Assembly (NCBI GenBank): GCA_024280615.1
Contig: JAJRPU010000097.1
Location: forward strand, 1-7,493
DNA from: Bacteroidota bacterium
GTDB taxonomy: Bacteria > Bacteroidota > Bacteroidia > JAADEI01
Length of the DNA: 7,493 bases
Reading direction: 5' to 3'
Made by a program: the position numbers and the translations under genes. This document shows, piece after piece, positions 1-7,063 of this stretch. How positions within the stretch are numbered: position 1 is the first letter of the stretch; every line of letters starts with the position of its first letter. The notes beneath the pieces were generated by a model, which had not been told where the DNA came from, did no database searches, and worked only from the letters and a program-made list of their open reading frames with translations.

Positions 1-748
1 TCTGGGTCTATGTTGTTCATGGTTTCATCTTTTACACAAAAGTAGGGTAAATTGTCTAAGCAATATAAAACCAAAGATTTAAATAATTCATAATAATCTT
101 GTATGCACAACAGTTGCGAAATGATTGATATTACTAAACACTTAGCACATGTGTCATAGTAACTTGCACAAAGCAATATGCATCTATCCCTTACCAGTAG
201 CGGGGTTCGTGCAGATTTTGAGGTCGTAAGTCAGGTAAGAGTACATAAATATACTTGCTATCTCGTCAACAATGGTGTTTTTGCGAAACGGATGATTTGC
301 ATAAGCATATGTACGTAGAGCATATTCATACCACCAAGTAGAATGGTAGAAAAACCATATATTCTCTTCTTTCTGGAGACAAGACTTTATATGTGTTTGA
401 GAGGGCGAATTCGCTGTGTTTTCTTTGTCGCAAATACATTTCAGCACGATACAATTGCATTATTTTACTTATAAAATCACCGGAACCCCAATATTTGTCA
501 ATAGTATTTATTACAAACCAATATGCTTTATTTCTTCTGTGCTATAAAGTATTAGGTGAAATTTTGTATTTAGTCCTCCATTCTTTTTCAAATTTATGCA
601 TTTCATTCAAAGATTCTGCCCTTAATAGAGGTAGAAGGTAATTACCAATTTTTGAGTGACTGTCATCTATTAATTCAGAAACCAACAGTCGTTTTTCTTC
701 TTTACTAAGCAGTAGCAATAGATGGAACAGCCTTTGTACACGTTTCAT
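1..748 (-). pseudogene. Decayed paralogue of the helical protein at 5420-7036 (amber codon plus frameshifts), running off the left edge
   Basis: The ATG at 748-746 opens a reading frame (MKRVQRLFHLLLLLSKEE) that aligns without gaps to residues 1-68 of the intact protein at 5420; by hand about 29 of 68 residues are identical. The frame then meets TAG at 544-542, exactly where the intact protein has Trp69 (TGG at 5624-5626). The same frame goes on past the stop with clear homology (NKAYWFVINTIDKYWGSGDF against NRAYWFIIEVINNYRGSGIF, then YRAEMYLRQR). Near 358-361 one extra base moves the homology into a second frame (WFFYHSTWWYEYALRTY ... VDE against WFFFKAAWWFEYSLRIY ... VDE), which ends at TAG 186-184. 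A third frame is open from about 225 to base 1 and contains QLLCIQDYYELF...LDNLPYF, resembling QLLNKQELEN...LSNKPPF at residues 187-211 of the intact copy, but about 20-25 codons farther along than expected. I see homology and three lesions; loss of function is inferred. The frameshifts could be assembly errors, but the Trp-to-amber change is a separate substitution. Confidence 0.85.
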
Positions 749-782
749 AGATAACAATTTCTCCCTGTTATATAACAAAAGT

Positions 783-790
783 CAAAATTA
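783..790 (-). promoter_or_regulatory. TAnnTTTG -7 box upstream of the pseudogene
   Basis: On the minus strand this reads TAATTTTG, matching the Bacteroidota TAnnTTTG -7 consensus, about 34 bases upstream of the pseudogene ATG at 748. There is no convincing TTG-type -33 box. If real, the dead gene may still be transcribed. Such a short motif can occur by chance in AT-rich DNA. Confidence 0.35.
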
Positions 791-879
791 CATAATATAA
801 ATTTTAGACAGGAAGTAGCAGAGTAATCGTGTCTATATGTGCCTAAGCAACAAGGAAATCCAGCTTATATGGCTTGAGT

Positions 880-1938
880 TTAGAATACTATAGCGGTTAG
901 TCTGAATGTCTGGACTTGCACACTGCTTCCCGTATTTATGACGTTCACAATAACCTTTATAGTGTTTGTTCCGGCTGTAGCCGTAGCAACCCCCATAATA
1001 GTCAGGTCTTCATATTTGTAACCACTTGCTCCGGCAACTATGGTTTGAAACCGCCTTCTTGTTAAAAGAGTCCCATTGTGGTAAAGCTCAAGCTCAACCC
1101 GGTCGGAGCTGTAATCATGGTTATATGTAGTGCCGTCACCTATTATGAAAATTGTTTGTCCTGCAGCTAAGCCGGGTATTGTGAGTACTACTGAATCCTT
1201 TGTGTAGAGTGGGACTGTAGAGAGTGTATCGGTGAACACTGCCCCGCTGACAAGATTTTGCCATGTTGGTGGGTTGCCTGGTCCTTGCGATACAAGGAAT
1301 TGCCCTGCCATGCCGGGATTCCCGCCGGGTCTGAAGTCTCCGTCTATCCTCAGGGAATCCTGTATGTATGTAGAACCTGTTACATGCAAAGTGTGAGTGG
1401 GAGTGTTTGTTCCTATACCTACATTTGTTCCATCGTCGTAAATAAGTGAATTGCATAACTCTGTCCCTGTCCATTTTTGGACGTAGTTAGCCATTGGGGA
1501 TGAGCATATTCCAGCTGCTCCCCCTGCCCCTACTGATTGCCATTGAGGTGGGTTACCGGGACCTTGAGATACTAGGACCTGCCCTGCTGTTCCAGCGTTT
1601 CCATTTGGCATAAGTGCTCCGGAGAATTGGATGTTTCCTGCTACTTCAAGTGTTTGAGAAGGAGTGTTTGTGCCGATGCCCACTTTCCCATCCGGTTGTA
1701 TTGTAAGGAAAGAAGATGAAGCTCCTTCCATCTCAATTTTAAGTAATGGTGAGCTAAAGCCAGAAGGTGCTATGATATGCAATCTTGATGTTGGGGAAAC
1801 TGTACCAACTCCAACATTTTGAGCCAATGTAGGATAGTTAGATACAAGTATTGATGCAGTGGACAAAAGAGCAGCTACTTTGTGAAAAAAAGAAAGGTTA
1901 AATTGCTTTGCCCTTTCATTCGACAATATCTTCATCAT
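880..1938 (-). CDS. Secreted beta-rich repeat protein with VGIGTNTP modules (tail-fibre-like surface protein), function unknown
   Basis: A 352-residue protein if started at ATG 1938. The frame extends up to TTG 1956, but that TTG lies inside the TATCTTTG promoter box at 1961-1954, so ATG 1938 or ATG 1935 is the likely start. The N-terminus is a signal peptide: a polar stretch, a hydrophobic run around VAALLSTASILV, and a probable cleavage near TLAQ (about residue 40). The mature part starts with NVGVGTVSPTSRLH, then two modules beginning VGIGTNTP and ending LVSQGPGNPPxWQ, then an approximately 115-residue C-terminal region rich in alternating beta-type sequence. Proteins with such repeats are frequent in Bacteroidota and are often annotated as tail-fibre-like or hypothetical. 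There is no recognisable S74 chaperone domain and no clear T9SS sorting tail, so its route beyond the inner membrane is not evident. It lies 96 bases downstream of the hydrolase gene in the same orientation but has its own promoter box. A role in adhesion or a surface structure is only a guess. Confidence 0.88.
   Translation of the reverse strand: MMKILSNERAKQFNLSFFHKVAALLSTASILVSNYPTLAQNVGVGTVSPTSRLHIIAPSGFSSPLLKIEMEGASSSFLTIQPDGKVGIGTNTPSQTLEVAGNIQFSGALMPNGNAGTAGQVLVSQGPGNPPQWQSVGAGGAAGICSSPMANYVQKWTGTELCNSLIYDDGTNVGIGTNTPTHTLHVTGSTYIQDSLRIDGDFRPGGNPGMAGQFLVSQGPGNPPTWQNLVSGAVFTDTLSTVPLYTKDSVVLTIPGLAAGQTIFIIGDGTTYNHDYSSDRVELELYHNGTLLTRRRFQTIVAGASGYKYEDLTIMGVATATAGTNTIKVIVNVINTGSSVQVQTFRLTAIVF
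1258..1422 (-). repeat. VGIGTNTP module, second copy in the repeat protein
   Basis: The module encodes VGIGTNTPTHTLHVTG, a six-residue-longer middle part, then PGGNPGMAGQFLVSQGPGNP and PTWQ. Its SQGPGNPP part aligns with the copy at 1537-1683 at an offset of 279 bases (93 codons). DNA identity is partial, so the duplication is old. Confidence 0.8.
1537..1683 (-). repeat. VGIGTNTP module, first copy in the repeat protein
   Basis: The module encodes VGIGTNTPSQTLEVAG, a spacer, then PNGNAGTAGQVLVSQGPGNP and PQWQ. It is 49 residues long against 55 for the second copy. A 38-residue linker with two cysteines and the sequence ANYVQKWTGTELCNSLIYDD separates the two modules. Confidence 0.8.
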
Positions 1939-1953
1939 GATTCCAGTTTTTTT

Positions 1954-1961
1954 CAAAGATA
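1954..1961 (-). promoter_or_regulatory. TATCTTTG -7 box of the repeat-protein gene
   Basis: Reads TATCTTTG on the minus strand, a full match to the Bacteroidota TAnnTTTG box, 15 bases upstream of ATG 1938. Transcription would begin within a few bases of the A-run that follows, giving a very short leader without Shine-Dalgarno. The -33 position has no clear TTTG. Confidence 0.6.
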
Positions 1962-1972
1962 TGCAATTCTAT

Positions 1973-1996
1973 TTAACGAGAAATTTTTGTCGTTAA
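1973..1996. promoter_or_regulatory. Inverted repeat TTAACGA/TCGTTAA around the expected -33 region
   Basis: Perfect 7-bp arms at 1973-1979 and 1990-1996 flank a 10-base loop. The dyad lies just upstream of the TATCTTTG box, and the expected -33 position (about 1981-1984) falls in the loop. This fits an operator for the repeat-protein gene. It also lies 39-62 bases past the hydrolase stop, but the stem is AT-rich and no U-run follows, so a terminator is less likely. Confidence 0.4.
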
Positions 1997-2034
1997 GTTA
2001 CTATTGGTTTGGTTCTTATTATTAAAAAATTTCA

Positions 2035-4845
2035 TCATTGACAGGTTATTTTACCGGATTGCCTTCCTTGTTTAGATGTGTTAATTAACTTCCATATTAA
2101 GAAATAATTAACCGGACACTTTATTATAATCCGCTTGCCTGTGGAAATCTTTACAGAATGAATAAGAGAACCATCGACTGAATATAATTCCCACACTCCA
2201 TTGTTGTTCAATGCATTTATGAAAATGTATCCATTTTGTGCAAATACAAAAATCTGTTGGTCATCCTGTGGTTTTGAAACAGAAGATATTTCAGGGTCGG
2301 GTATAGTAGGTGTTCCCAGAACGGGCAGTGTTATGGAGGCAGGCCTGTTAGGTGATATGTGTAGGAATTGGACTGCTGGACGGGCTTTAACAGGGATTCC
2401 TCTGAAGGTATATGTTGCTGTGTCCATTTGAGTTGGCGAAACCCTGAAGAAATCGCCTTCCTCTAGTGGAACGTGTGGATTAGATTGATAGAGAGGATGG
2501 TTATTGCCTGTTATGACTATTTTAATTCTGTGTCCTGTGCCGAAGGTGTAGCCAATCGGGAAGGCTCGGAATTTAAAATGATAGAGTTTATTGGCTGCCA
2601 GATTGGAGTATCTAACCGTGTCAGTAAACGGATTGTCTTCTGCAAAGAGTCGGGCATATTCCCTTGCCCTGCCATTAACGGCACCTTCAAAAACATAGTA
2701 CTCACGTCCATCGGGATAGACATCAATTACTCTAACGACGAAATCCATATCAAAGGAGTCAGTTAGCACATTGTCAATTGGGAAGCCTCCAGCCCAAAAC
2801 TCAATGGTTGGAAATCCAATTATAGTTACAGAGTCAGTAACCGGTGGGCTAACAAACACAAGCATTCTCTTATAGACATCGCCATTGGGTAGTGTTGTAT
2901 CACTTAGATATGTAAGGTATTTCCATTGAGTATCATTCATTAACATTTGTCCTTGACTGCGTCGCGAACCATCAGGAACCCTAATTCTCAGGTTGGGTCC
3001 CCCTATGGTATAAACAGGATTTTTGGGGTCTGTATAGAAGGTCAATGTGGTACTGTCCTGTGGAGGAACTAAAAATGCCGAATCGTTAGGATGTAAGTAT
3101 AGTTTGTAAGGAGTAATGTTCGGAGGGGGAAATGTATCGGCGACTAGCCACCAATTGCCCCCCGTGTTGTCGTCTGGACCGGCTATATAGAAGCGACCCG
3201 GGGGAACTCCACTAGTATCCCTCTCATCAAAATTGATTTGTGAAGAATCTAATACGATTCCCAATGTGTCTCCAAATACCGAATTCCCAGTAGGTGAAAT
3301 GTCAATGTAATAAATAGTGGTAGAATCATATCCAAATAATTCTGCACCCTTTATTCTAATGGGGAGGCTATCGAGGGGTCCCACGCCATTGAGAAAGTTA
3401 ATAAAATCGTGATATGCTATGGAATATGTATCTGCAGGAACCATAACGTATATGTCTTGACCCAAGTATGTGGCTGCCAGTTGCCATTCTGGGTTAGGTA
3501 GCAGGACAAAATGGGGTATTCCTAGCCATTGTCTGAACCATTGTATCGGTTCTGTACCTAAGAGACGTGGAATGTTAGGCTCTGGACTTGTAAAATCAGG
3601 ACCTAATACCTCATAAACATTTTCTGGATAAATCATATCTCCAGTGGTTGTTTTTCCTATGGTATGATGAGCCCATGGTCCCATAATTAGCTTTTGGAAA
3701 TAGCGTGCAGTGTCTGAATACTTACGTGTTAATAGCCATGCTTGTATTTGTGCATAATTATATATATCCCACCAACCATTGATATTATATATAGGAAGGT
3801 CCAAATAGTCATAGCGGGAAGAGTCTGGTGAAATGGGAGCTTTGCTAACGTCTATTACAGCCCTTGCAAAGGACCATGGTTCGTGAACATTATTGTCCAC
3901 TGCCCATAAGTCAACAGCTTTCTGCCATGCAGAAACAGGGGAAGTGTTGTATGGAGAGGGAAAATCGTTAAGTGTGTGAATTGTGTCTTTGACGTTAGCT
4001 GGTCCAGAAGCCCATTGATATGATACGAAAGCTCGCTCAAGCCAAGAATTAATTAACCCTTCTCTAAACATGCCGTTCATATTTCCCATTATCCATTGTT
4101 CAGTGCTTGCCACTATGGGCATTAGTGCTCGTAGATAAGGGGTTGGTTTGGTAGCCGCTGCCATGAACTGAGTATTACCAAGGGCAGATGGACCAGTCAT
4201 AGCTATCTTACCATTGGAAATCTTCATAAACTCTGGATAATTGATAGTGTCAATATAATTCCACTCTAAGGAATCTGCAATGTAAAGAATTGTTTCATAA
4301 CCATCTTGGTGCCTGTTAGCATCTCCCCCTGTCAGGTCCAAGGGATGATGCCAGCCGGGAGGTACATAAGGCGTCTTATCCCAGTTATCGCTATACATAG
4401 GTAGATATACGCCCCCTGACTTGTAACGGCCACGCACATCTTGAATAATGCTCATATATCCCATTATGGTCACTAGTTGGTGTTGACTATGCATTTTGTA
4501 TTTTCCATAAGGAGTTCTTGTAAGTACAGCAGGTAATTGCCACGGATTGTCCTGTTCGGGAAACCAAAATATTTGTTGTCCCCTTTTAGCAATGGTAAGT
4601 GGATTTAACGTAACATTCATAAAAGTAAGGTCCTGAATCACCCAGTCATCAGATAAAATAGGCAAACACACATCAGTGGCTAAATACGTAGTATCACTCA
4701 TTGGAATATAATACTGGTAGCATGTAGTCATTTGACCAAGGGTAAAGGGTTGAGCTTGCAATGAAAGTTGATTGATGACCAAGATAGCACATAGTTGCAA
4801 TGATATAGCATTATTAAATTTATTGGCAATCTGTGTATGTCGCAT
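2035..4845 (-). CDS. Secreted CocE/NonD-family serine hydrolase (S15 clan) with T9SS sorting tail
   Basis: 936 residues. Residues 1-32 form a signal peptide (hydrophobic LQLCAILVINQLSL, then QAQ). The alpha/beta-hydrolase core begins with PMSDTTYLATDVCLP, the equivalent of the family's 'PMRDGVxLATDVYxP' start, followed by RTPYGKY (110-116; Tyr113 is the probable oxyanion tyrosine), DVRGRYKSGG (136-145), the nucleophile elbow GPSALG with Ser220, NGWWD with Asp360, and MGPWAHH with His393. A lid region lies at about 250-350. Residues from about 430 to 820 look like the X-Pro peptidase C-terminal jelly-roll: DFVVRVIDVYPDG (701-713), GAVNGRAREY and GTGHRIKIVITGNNHPLYQ. Residues about 862-936 resemble a type A T9SS domain (WELYSVDGSLIHSVKI ... 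GKITCQ). The protein is longer than typical CocE or glutaryl-7-ACA acylase relatives (about 550-650), partly through this tail and enlarged loops at about 500-620. Family members cleave esters, amides or X-Pro peptides; the substrate here cannot be told. The likely location is the cell surface or the outside. Confidence 0.9.
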   Translation of the reverse strand: MRHTQIANKFNNAISLQLCAILVINQLSLQAQPFTLGQMTTCYQYYIPMSDTTYLATDVCLPILSDDWVIQDLTFMNVTLNPLTIAKRGQQIFWFPEQDNPWQLPAVLTRTPYGKYKMHSQHQLVTIMGYMSIIQDVRGRYKSGGVYLPMYSDNWDKTPYVPPGWHHPLDLTGGDANRHQDGYETILYIADSLEWNYIDTINYPEFMKISNGKIAMTGPSALGNTQFMAAATKPTPYLRALMPIVASTEQWIMGNMNGMFREGLINSWLERAFVSYQWASGPANVKDTIHTLNDFPSPYNTSPVSAWQKAVDLWAVDNNVHEPWSFARAVIDVSKAPISPDSSRYDYLDLPIYNINGWWDIYNYAQIQAWLLTRKYSDTARYFQKLIMGPWAHHTIGKTTTGDMIYPENVYEVLGPDFTSPEPNIPRLLGTEPIQWFRQWLGIPHFVLLPNPEWQLAATYLGQDIYVMVPADTYSIAYHDFINFLNGVGPLDSLPIRIKGAELFGYDSTTIYYIDISPTGNSVFGDTLGIVLDSSQINFDERDTSGVPPGRFYIAGPDDNTGGNWWLVADTFPPPNITPYKLYLHPNDSAFLVPPQDSTTLTFYTDPKNPVYTIGGPNLRIRVPDGSRRSQGQMLMNDTQWKYLTYLSDTTLPNGDVYKRMLVFVSPPVTDSVTIIGFPTIEFWAGGFPIDNVLTDSFDMDFVVRVIDVYPDGREYYVFEGAVNGRAREYARLFAEDNPFTDTVRYSNLAANKLYHFKFRAFPIGYTFGTGHRIKIVITGNNHPLYQSNPHVPLEEGDFFRVSPTQMDTATYTFRGIPVKARPAVQFLHISPNRPASITLPVLGTPTIPDPEISSVSKPQDDQQIFVFAQNGYIFINALNNNGVWELYSVDGSLIHSVKISTGKRIIIKCPVNYFLIWKLINTSKQGRQSGKITCQ

Positions 4846-4870
4846 AATTAATTTATTTAATGCTTCAGAT

Positions 4871-4906
4871 TATCCATTCTTATCGTAGTTTCAGTAAAAA
4901 TGGATA
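4871..4906 (-). promoter_or_regulatory. Leader hairpin upstream of the hydrolase gene
   Basis: On the minus strand TATCCATTTTT (4906-4896) can pair with AAGAATGGATA (4881-4871), giving an 11-bp stem with one U-G pair and a 14-base loop. It lies 26-61 bases before the hydrolase ATG. No U-run follows, so it is not a normal terminator. It could stabilise the mRNA, act as a protein site or affect translation; nothing in the sequence decides among these. Confidence 0.45.
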
Positions 4907-4923
4907 GAAAAAAAGACTTTCTT

Positions 4924-4971
4924 TCAGATAACTTTGCAGAAGATTGGTTCACCGCAATCATGATTCGCCAT
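4924..4971 (-). other. Candidate 15-codon leader ORF before the hydrolase gene
   Basis: ATG at 4971-4969 reads MANHDCGEPIFCKVI and stops at TGA 4926-4924. It starts about 16 bases after the TATATTTG box, in an A-rich context like Bacteroidota start sites, and is followed by a weak AAAGA/TCTTT stem with a T-run and then the 4871-4906 hairpin. A short ORF followed by possible alternative structures recalls attenuators, but an ORF this short may be chance. Confidence 0.25.
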
Positions 4972-4986
4972 TGTTTTATTGTTTTA

Positions 4987-4994
4987 CAAATATA
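4987..4994 (-). promoter_or_regulatory. TATATTTG box, candidate promoter of the hydrolase gene
   Basis: Reads TATATTTG on the minus strand, matching TAnnTTTG, about 140 bases upstream of the hydrolase ATG. It is the only full match I found in the first 200 bases upstream. No good -33 element accompanies it. Confidence 0.4.
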
Positions 4995-5392
4995 GATATT
5001 GTTACATAATGGTAGTCTACATTTTTGTGTGACAAATTGTAATATGTTTTTTAAAATAAGAAATATAAATGCTTTATTCTTGTTTTTTTGAGATTTGCCT
5101 TTTTACCTATAGCATCTTTATAATAGTAGACTTATTCAGAAATTATCTTGACAGCATCTTGATTTTAAAGTTGCTTTATGTGCTTGCTTATTTATGAAAA
5201 AATGTTATGTATAAGCGCCTCACTATTCCCCTCATTATTGCTTAGTCTTAGATAAATTGTTCTTTTAGTGGGGTTAATGTGATAAAATATGCCATATTTC
5301 TTGTAAATTTGTGTGAAAGTATTAACAGTATTGCAGAGAATAATTGCTATATCTGCTTTGTATAAGCGGTTTTAAGTTGAAATAAATAACTA

Positions 5393-5400
5393 TATCTTTG
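5393..5400 (+). promoter_or_regulatory. TATCTTTG -7 box of the helical-protein gene
   Basis: TATCTTTG ends 19 bases before ATG 5420 and is followed by GAAAAAACT. The box and the following bases match the repeat-protein promoter at 1961-1945 in 16 of 17 positions. The -33 position holds only a TTTT stretch. The predicted leader is about a dozen bases with no Shine-Dalgarno. Confidence 0.6.
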
Positions 5401-5419
5401 GAAAAAACTTACTTAGCGT

Positions 5420-7036
5420 ATGAAAAGGGCACCAAGGTTGTTTTATCTTATTCTACTTTTAAATAGTGAGGAGCGAAGGTTGGTGCTAAAAGAATTGATT
5501 AGAGCAGGTAACATAAACCTGTCTGGATATTTAATACCTCTTCTTAATTGTAGTACGAAGGAGGATATGAGAAACAAAGAAAAGCAATGGGTAATTAAAA
5601 ATAACGCATCCAGTAGTTATTTGTGGCAAACAAGAAATAGGGCTTATTGGTTCATTATAGAGGTTATTAATAATTATAGGGGCTCAGGCATTTTTATGAA
5701 TCGTGTCTTACACTTATATAGAGTAGATACGTATCTTAGGTTAAGGGATGGCAGTGATAATGCGCTCCCTAATGCGTATGAAATTCTGCCCCCAGATAGA
5801 AAAGAAGCGTGGTTCTTCTTTAAAGCTGCTTGGTGGTTTGAGTATTCTTTGCGTATCTACGGACATAGTAATTGGAAATATACTGATGAGACTGTTGTTG
5901 ACGAAGCATATAGGGCAGTCCAAGTGGCATATTTTGCCTTTAAATTGTTTAGTGCGTGTAGACGCTCTTCTACTTTTCAATTGTTGAACAAACAAGAGTT
6001 GGAGAACATAGTCAAAGATGTTAATAGTGTCTTAAGTAACAAACCTCCTTTTCATTTTGTGAGCATTTTATATTTTATGGGTATTTCTTTTGCCTTTTCC
6101 AGATCTTCTATGTGGAATTCCTTGTCTCAATTATTTCCTTTTATCTTCAAGTGGGCAAATGAGATATATGACCTAGGTAAGATGGTACAAAACAAGTATC
6201 GTAGCCTTCGACAAGATGCAATTGCTTTTAAAGCTACATGGCATTTTGCATATGAATGGGTTTATAACCTCCCAGAAATGAGCTTATTTACTGATGTAAC
6301 CTTCTTATCTAATCACAAAACCGCGGAACCGCTATCATTGTCCGCGACCGTTAGGAAGGCTTGGTGGTTGGTTATGAATGGTAAATATTATGTAGGACAC
6401 CTTATGTTTGATACCGCTAAGCAATCTTTAAACATTGATAAATGGCCATACGATCTCAAGAAATTATACTATATAAGCATGGCATGGATATATTTCGTAA
6501 GGCATAGAAATAAAGAAAAAACATTATCATTGATAAAACAGATAAATCCTAGGCCTAAGAGTGTTCTAAACATGTTGTCTAACATTTATAAATTATTTTA
6601 TGCTATAGAGAACCATGATTTTTCTGAAGCAAGAAGAAGTGCAGAATCTATATATAGGTATTCAGTTAGAAATAATTTAATTTTACCGATTGCCAAGGCA
6701 ATTAGATGGTTGGGGAAACATTTAGATGCCTCAAATGAAACAACTTTATGGCATATGTTCAAAGACAAACTAAAAGAGGCATATTTGCAACAACCGTGGA
6801 ACCTTCATATTGAAAGAATTATCCCTATTAGGCTATACGTTGAATCTAAAGTTAACAGGATAGATATAGCACTTATAGACAATGAAAATGACTGCTTAAA
6901 ATGGTTTTCAGCGTCTCAACTACAGCAATATGCGGAACTAATTTATGGATTTAAGATTGACACATCCCTAATCATAAAACGAGCAGAAGAGTTTTCTGAG
7001 ATGCTTCAGAGGTATCTTAAAGATTATAAAACATAA
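5420..7036 (+). CDS. Uncharacterised mainly helical, Trp-rich protein (538 residues), paralogue of the pseudogene at 1-748
   Basis: I do not recognise a named family. There is no signal peptide and no clear membrane segment, so the protein is probably cytoplasmic. The N-terminus MKRAPRLFYLILLLNSEERR and the following ELI...GYLIPLL recall, in pattern only, Bacteroidota hypothetical proteins of about 500 residues that begin 'LLxxLSxEExKxFxxFLxSP'. Next come NRAYWFI (74-80), YRVDTYLRLRD (100-110), and WFFFKAAWWFEYSLRIY with VDE (131-147, 160-162), all kept in the pseudogene and so probable family hallmarks. Residues about 310-440 (KAWWLVMNGKYYVGHLMFDT, FSEARRSAESIYRY) have the helix-pair look of TPR-like repeats, suggesting a scaffold or binding protein rather than an enzyme; no catalytic motif is apparent. 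The start is supported by the promoter box 19 bases upstream and by the same MKR start in the pseudogene. The gene is transcribed divergently from the secreted hydrolase and is more AT-rich than it. Confidence 0.88.
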   Translation: MKRAPRLFYLILLLNSEERRLVLKELIRAGNINLSGYLIPLLNCSTKEDMRNKEKQWVIKNNASSSYLWQTRNRAYWFIIEVINNYRGSGIFMNRVLHLYRVDTYLRLRDGSDNALPNAYEILPPDRKEAWFFFKAAWWFEYSLRIYGHSNWKYTDETVVDEAYRAVQVAYFAFKLFSACRRSSTFQLLNKQELENIVKDVNSVLSNKPPFHFVSILYFMGISFAFSRSSMWNSLSQLFPFIFKWANEIYDLGKMVQNKYRSLRQDAIAFKATWHFAYEWVYNLPEMSLFTDVTFLSNHKTAEPLSLSATVRKAWWLVMNGKYYVGHLMFDTAKQSLNIDKWPYDLKKLYYISMAWIYFVRHRNKEKTLSLIKQINPRPKSVLNMLSNIYKLFYAIENHDFSEARRSAESIYRYSVRNNLILPIAKAIRWLGKHLDASNETTLWHMFKDKLKEAYLQQPWNLHIERIIPIRLYVESKVNRIDIALIDNENDCLKWFSASQLQQYAELIYGFKIDTSLIIKRAEEFSEMLQRYLKDYKT

Positions 7037-7063
7037 TTTACCCACATTTAACCCAGCTTTGAC

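Larger units (their letters stand above)
4846..5419. other. AT-rich divergent intergenic region
   Basis: 574 bases separate the divergent hydrolase and helical-protein genes. On the hydrolase side are a TATATTTG box, a 15-codon candidate leader ORF and a hairpin. On the other side is the TATCTTTG box just upstream of 5420, plus a second box-like TAAATTTG at 5304-5311 (plus strand). The stretch from about 5000 to 5300 shows no convincing ORF, RNA gene or strong structure. Confidence 0.7.

Noticed and set aside
542..544. Amber codon recoded as an amino acid (readthrough or stop reassignment)
   Set aside because: Only one such in-frame TAG is seen, the other genes contain none, and the same locus has frameshifts as well, so decay is simpler.
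393..641. Plus-strand open frame opposite the pseudogene
   Set aside because: Its minus-strand counterpart shows clear homology to the intact paralogue, so this frame is a shadow.
1939..1956. TTG start at 1956 for the repeat protein, adding six residues
   Set aside because: The TTG lies within the TATCTTTG promoter box at 1961-1954, so it would not be in the transcript; ATG 1938 or 1935 fits better.
2201..2766. Plus-strand open frames within the hydrolase gene
   Set aside because: They overlap a long gene with clear domains on the other strand and show no recognisable protein features; they are shadows.
4750..4845. Lipoprotein signal at Cys19 of the hydrolase
   Set aside because: The hydrophobic stretch continues beyond the cysteine and ends at QAQ, as in an ordinary signal peptide; no proper lipobox is present.
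4956..4965. Palindrome AATCATGATT as an operator
   Set aside because: Only ten AT-rich bases with no extension and no second copy; not enough for a site call.
5209..5368. Direct repeat TGTATAAGCG at 5209-5218 and 5359-5368
   Set aside because: Only ten bases, no extension on either side, and no link to a promoter or gene; probably chance.
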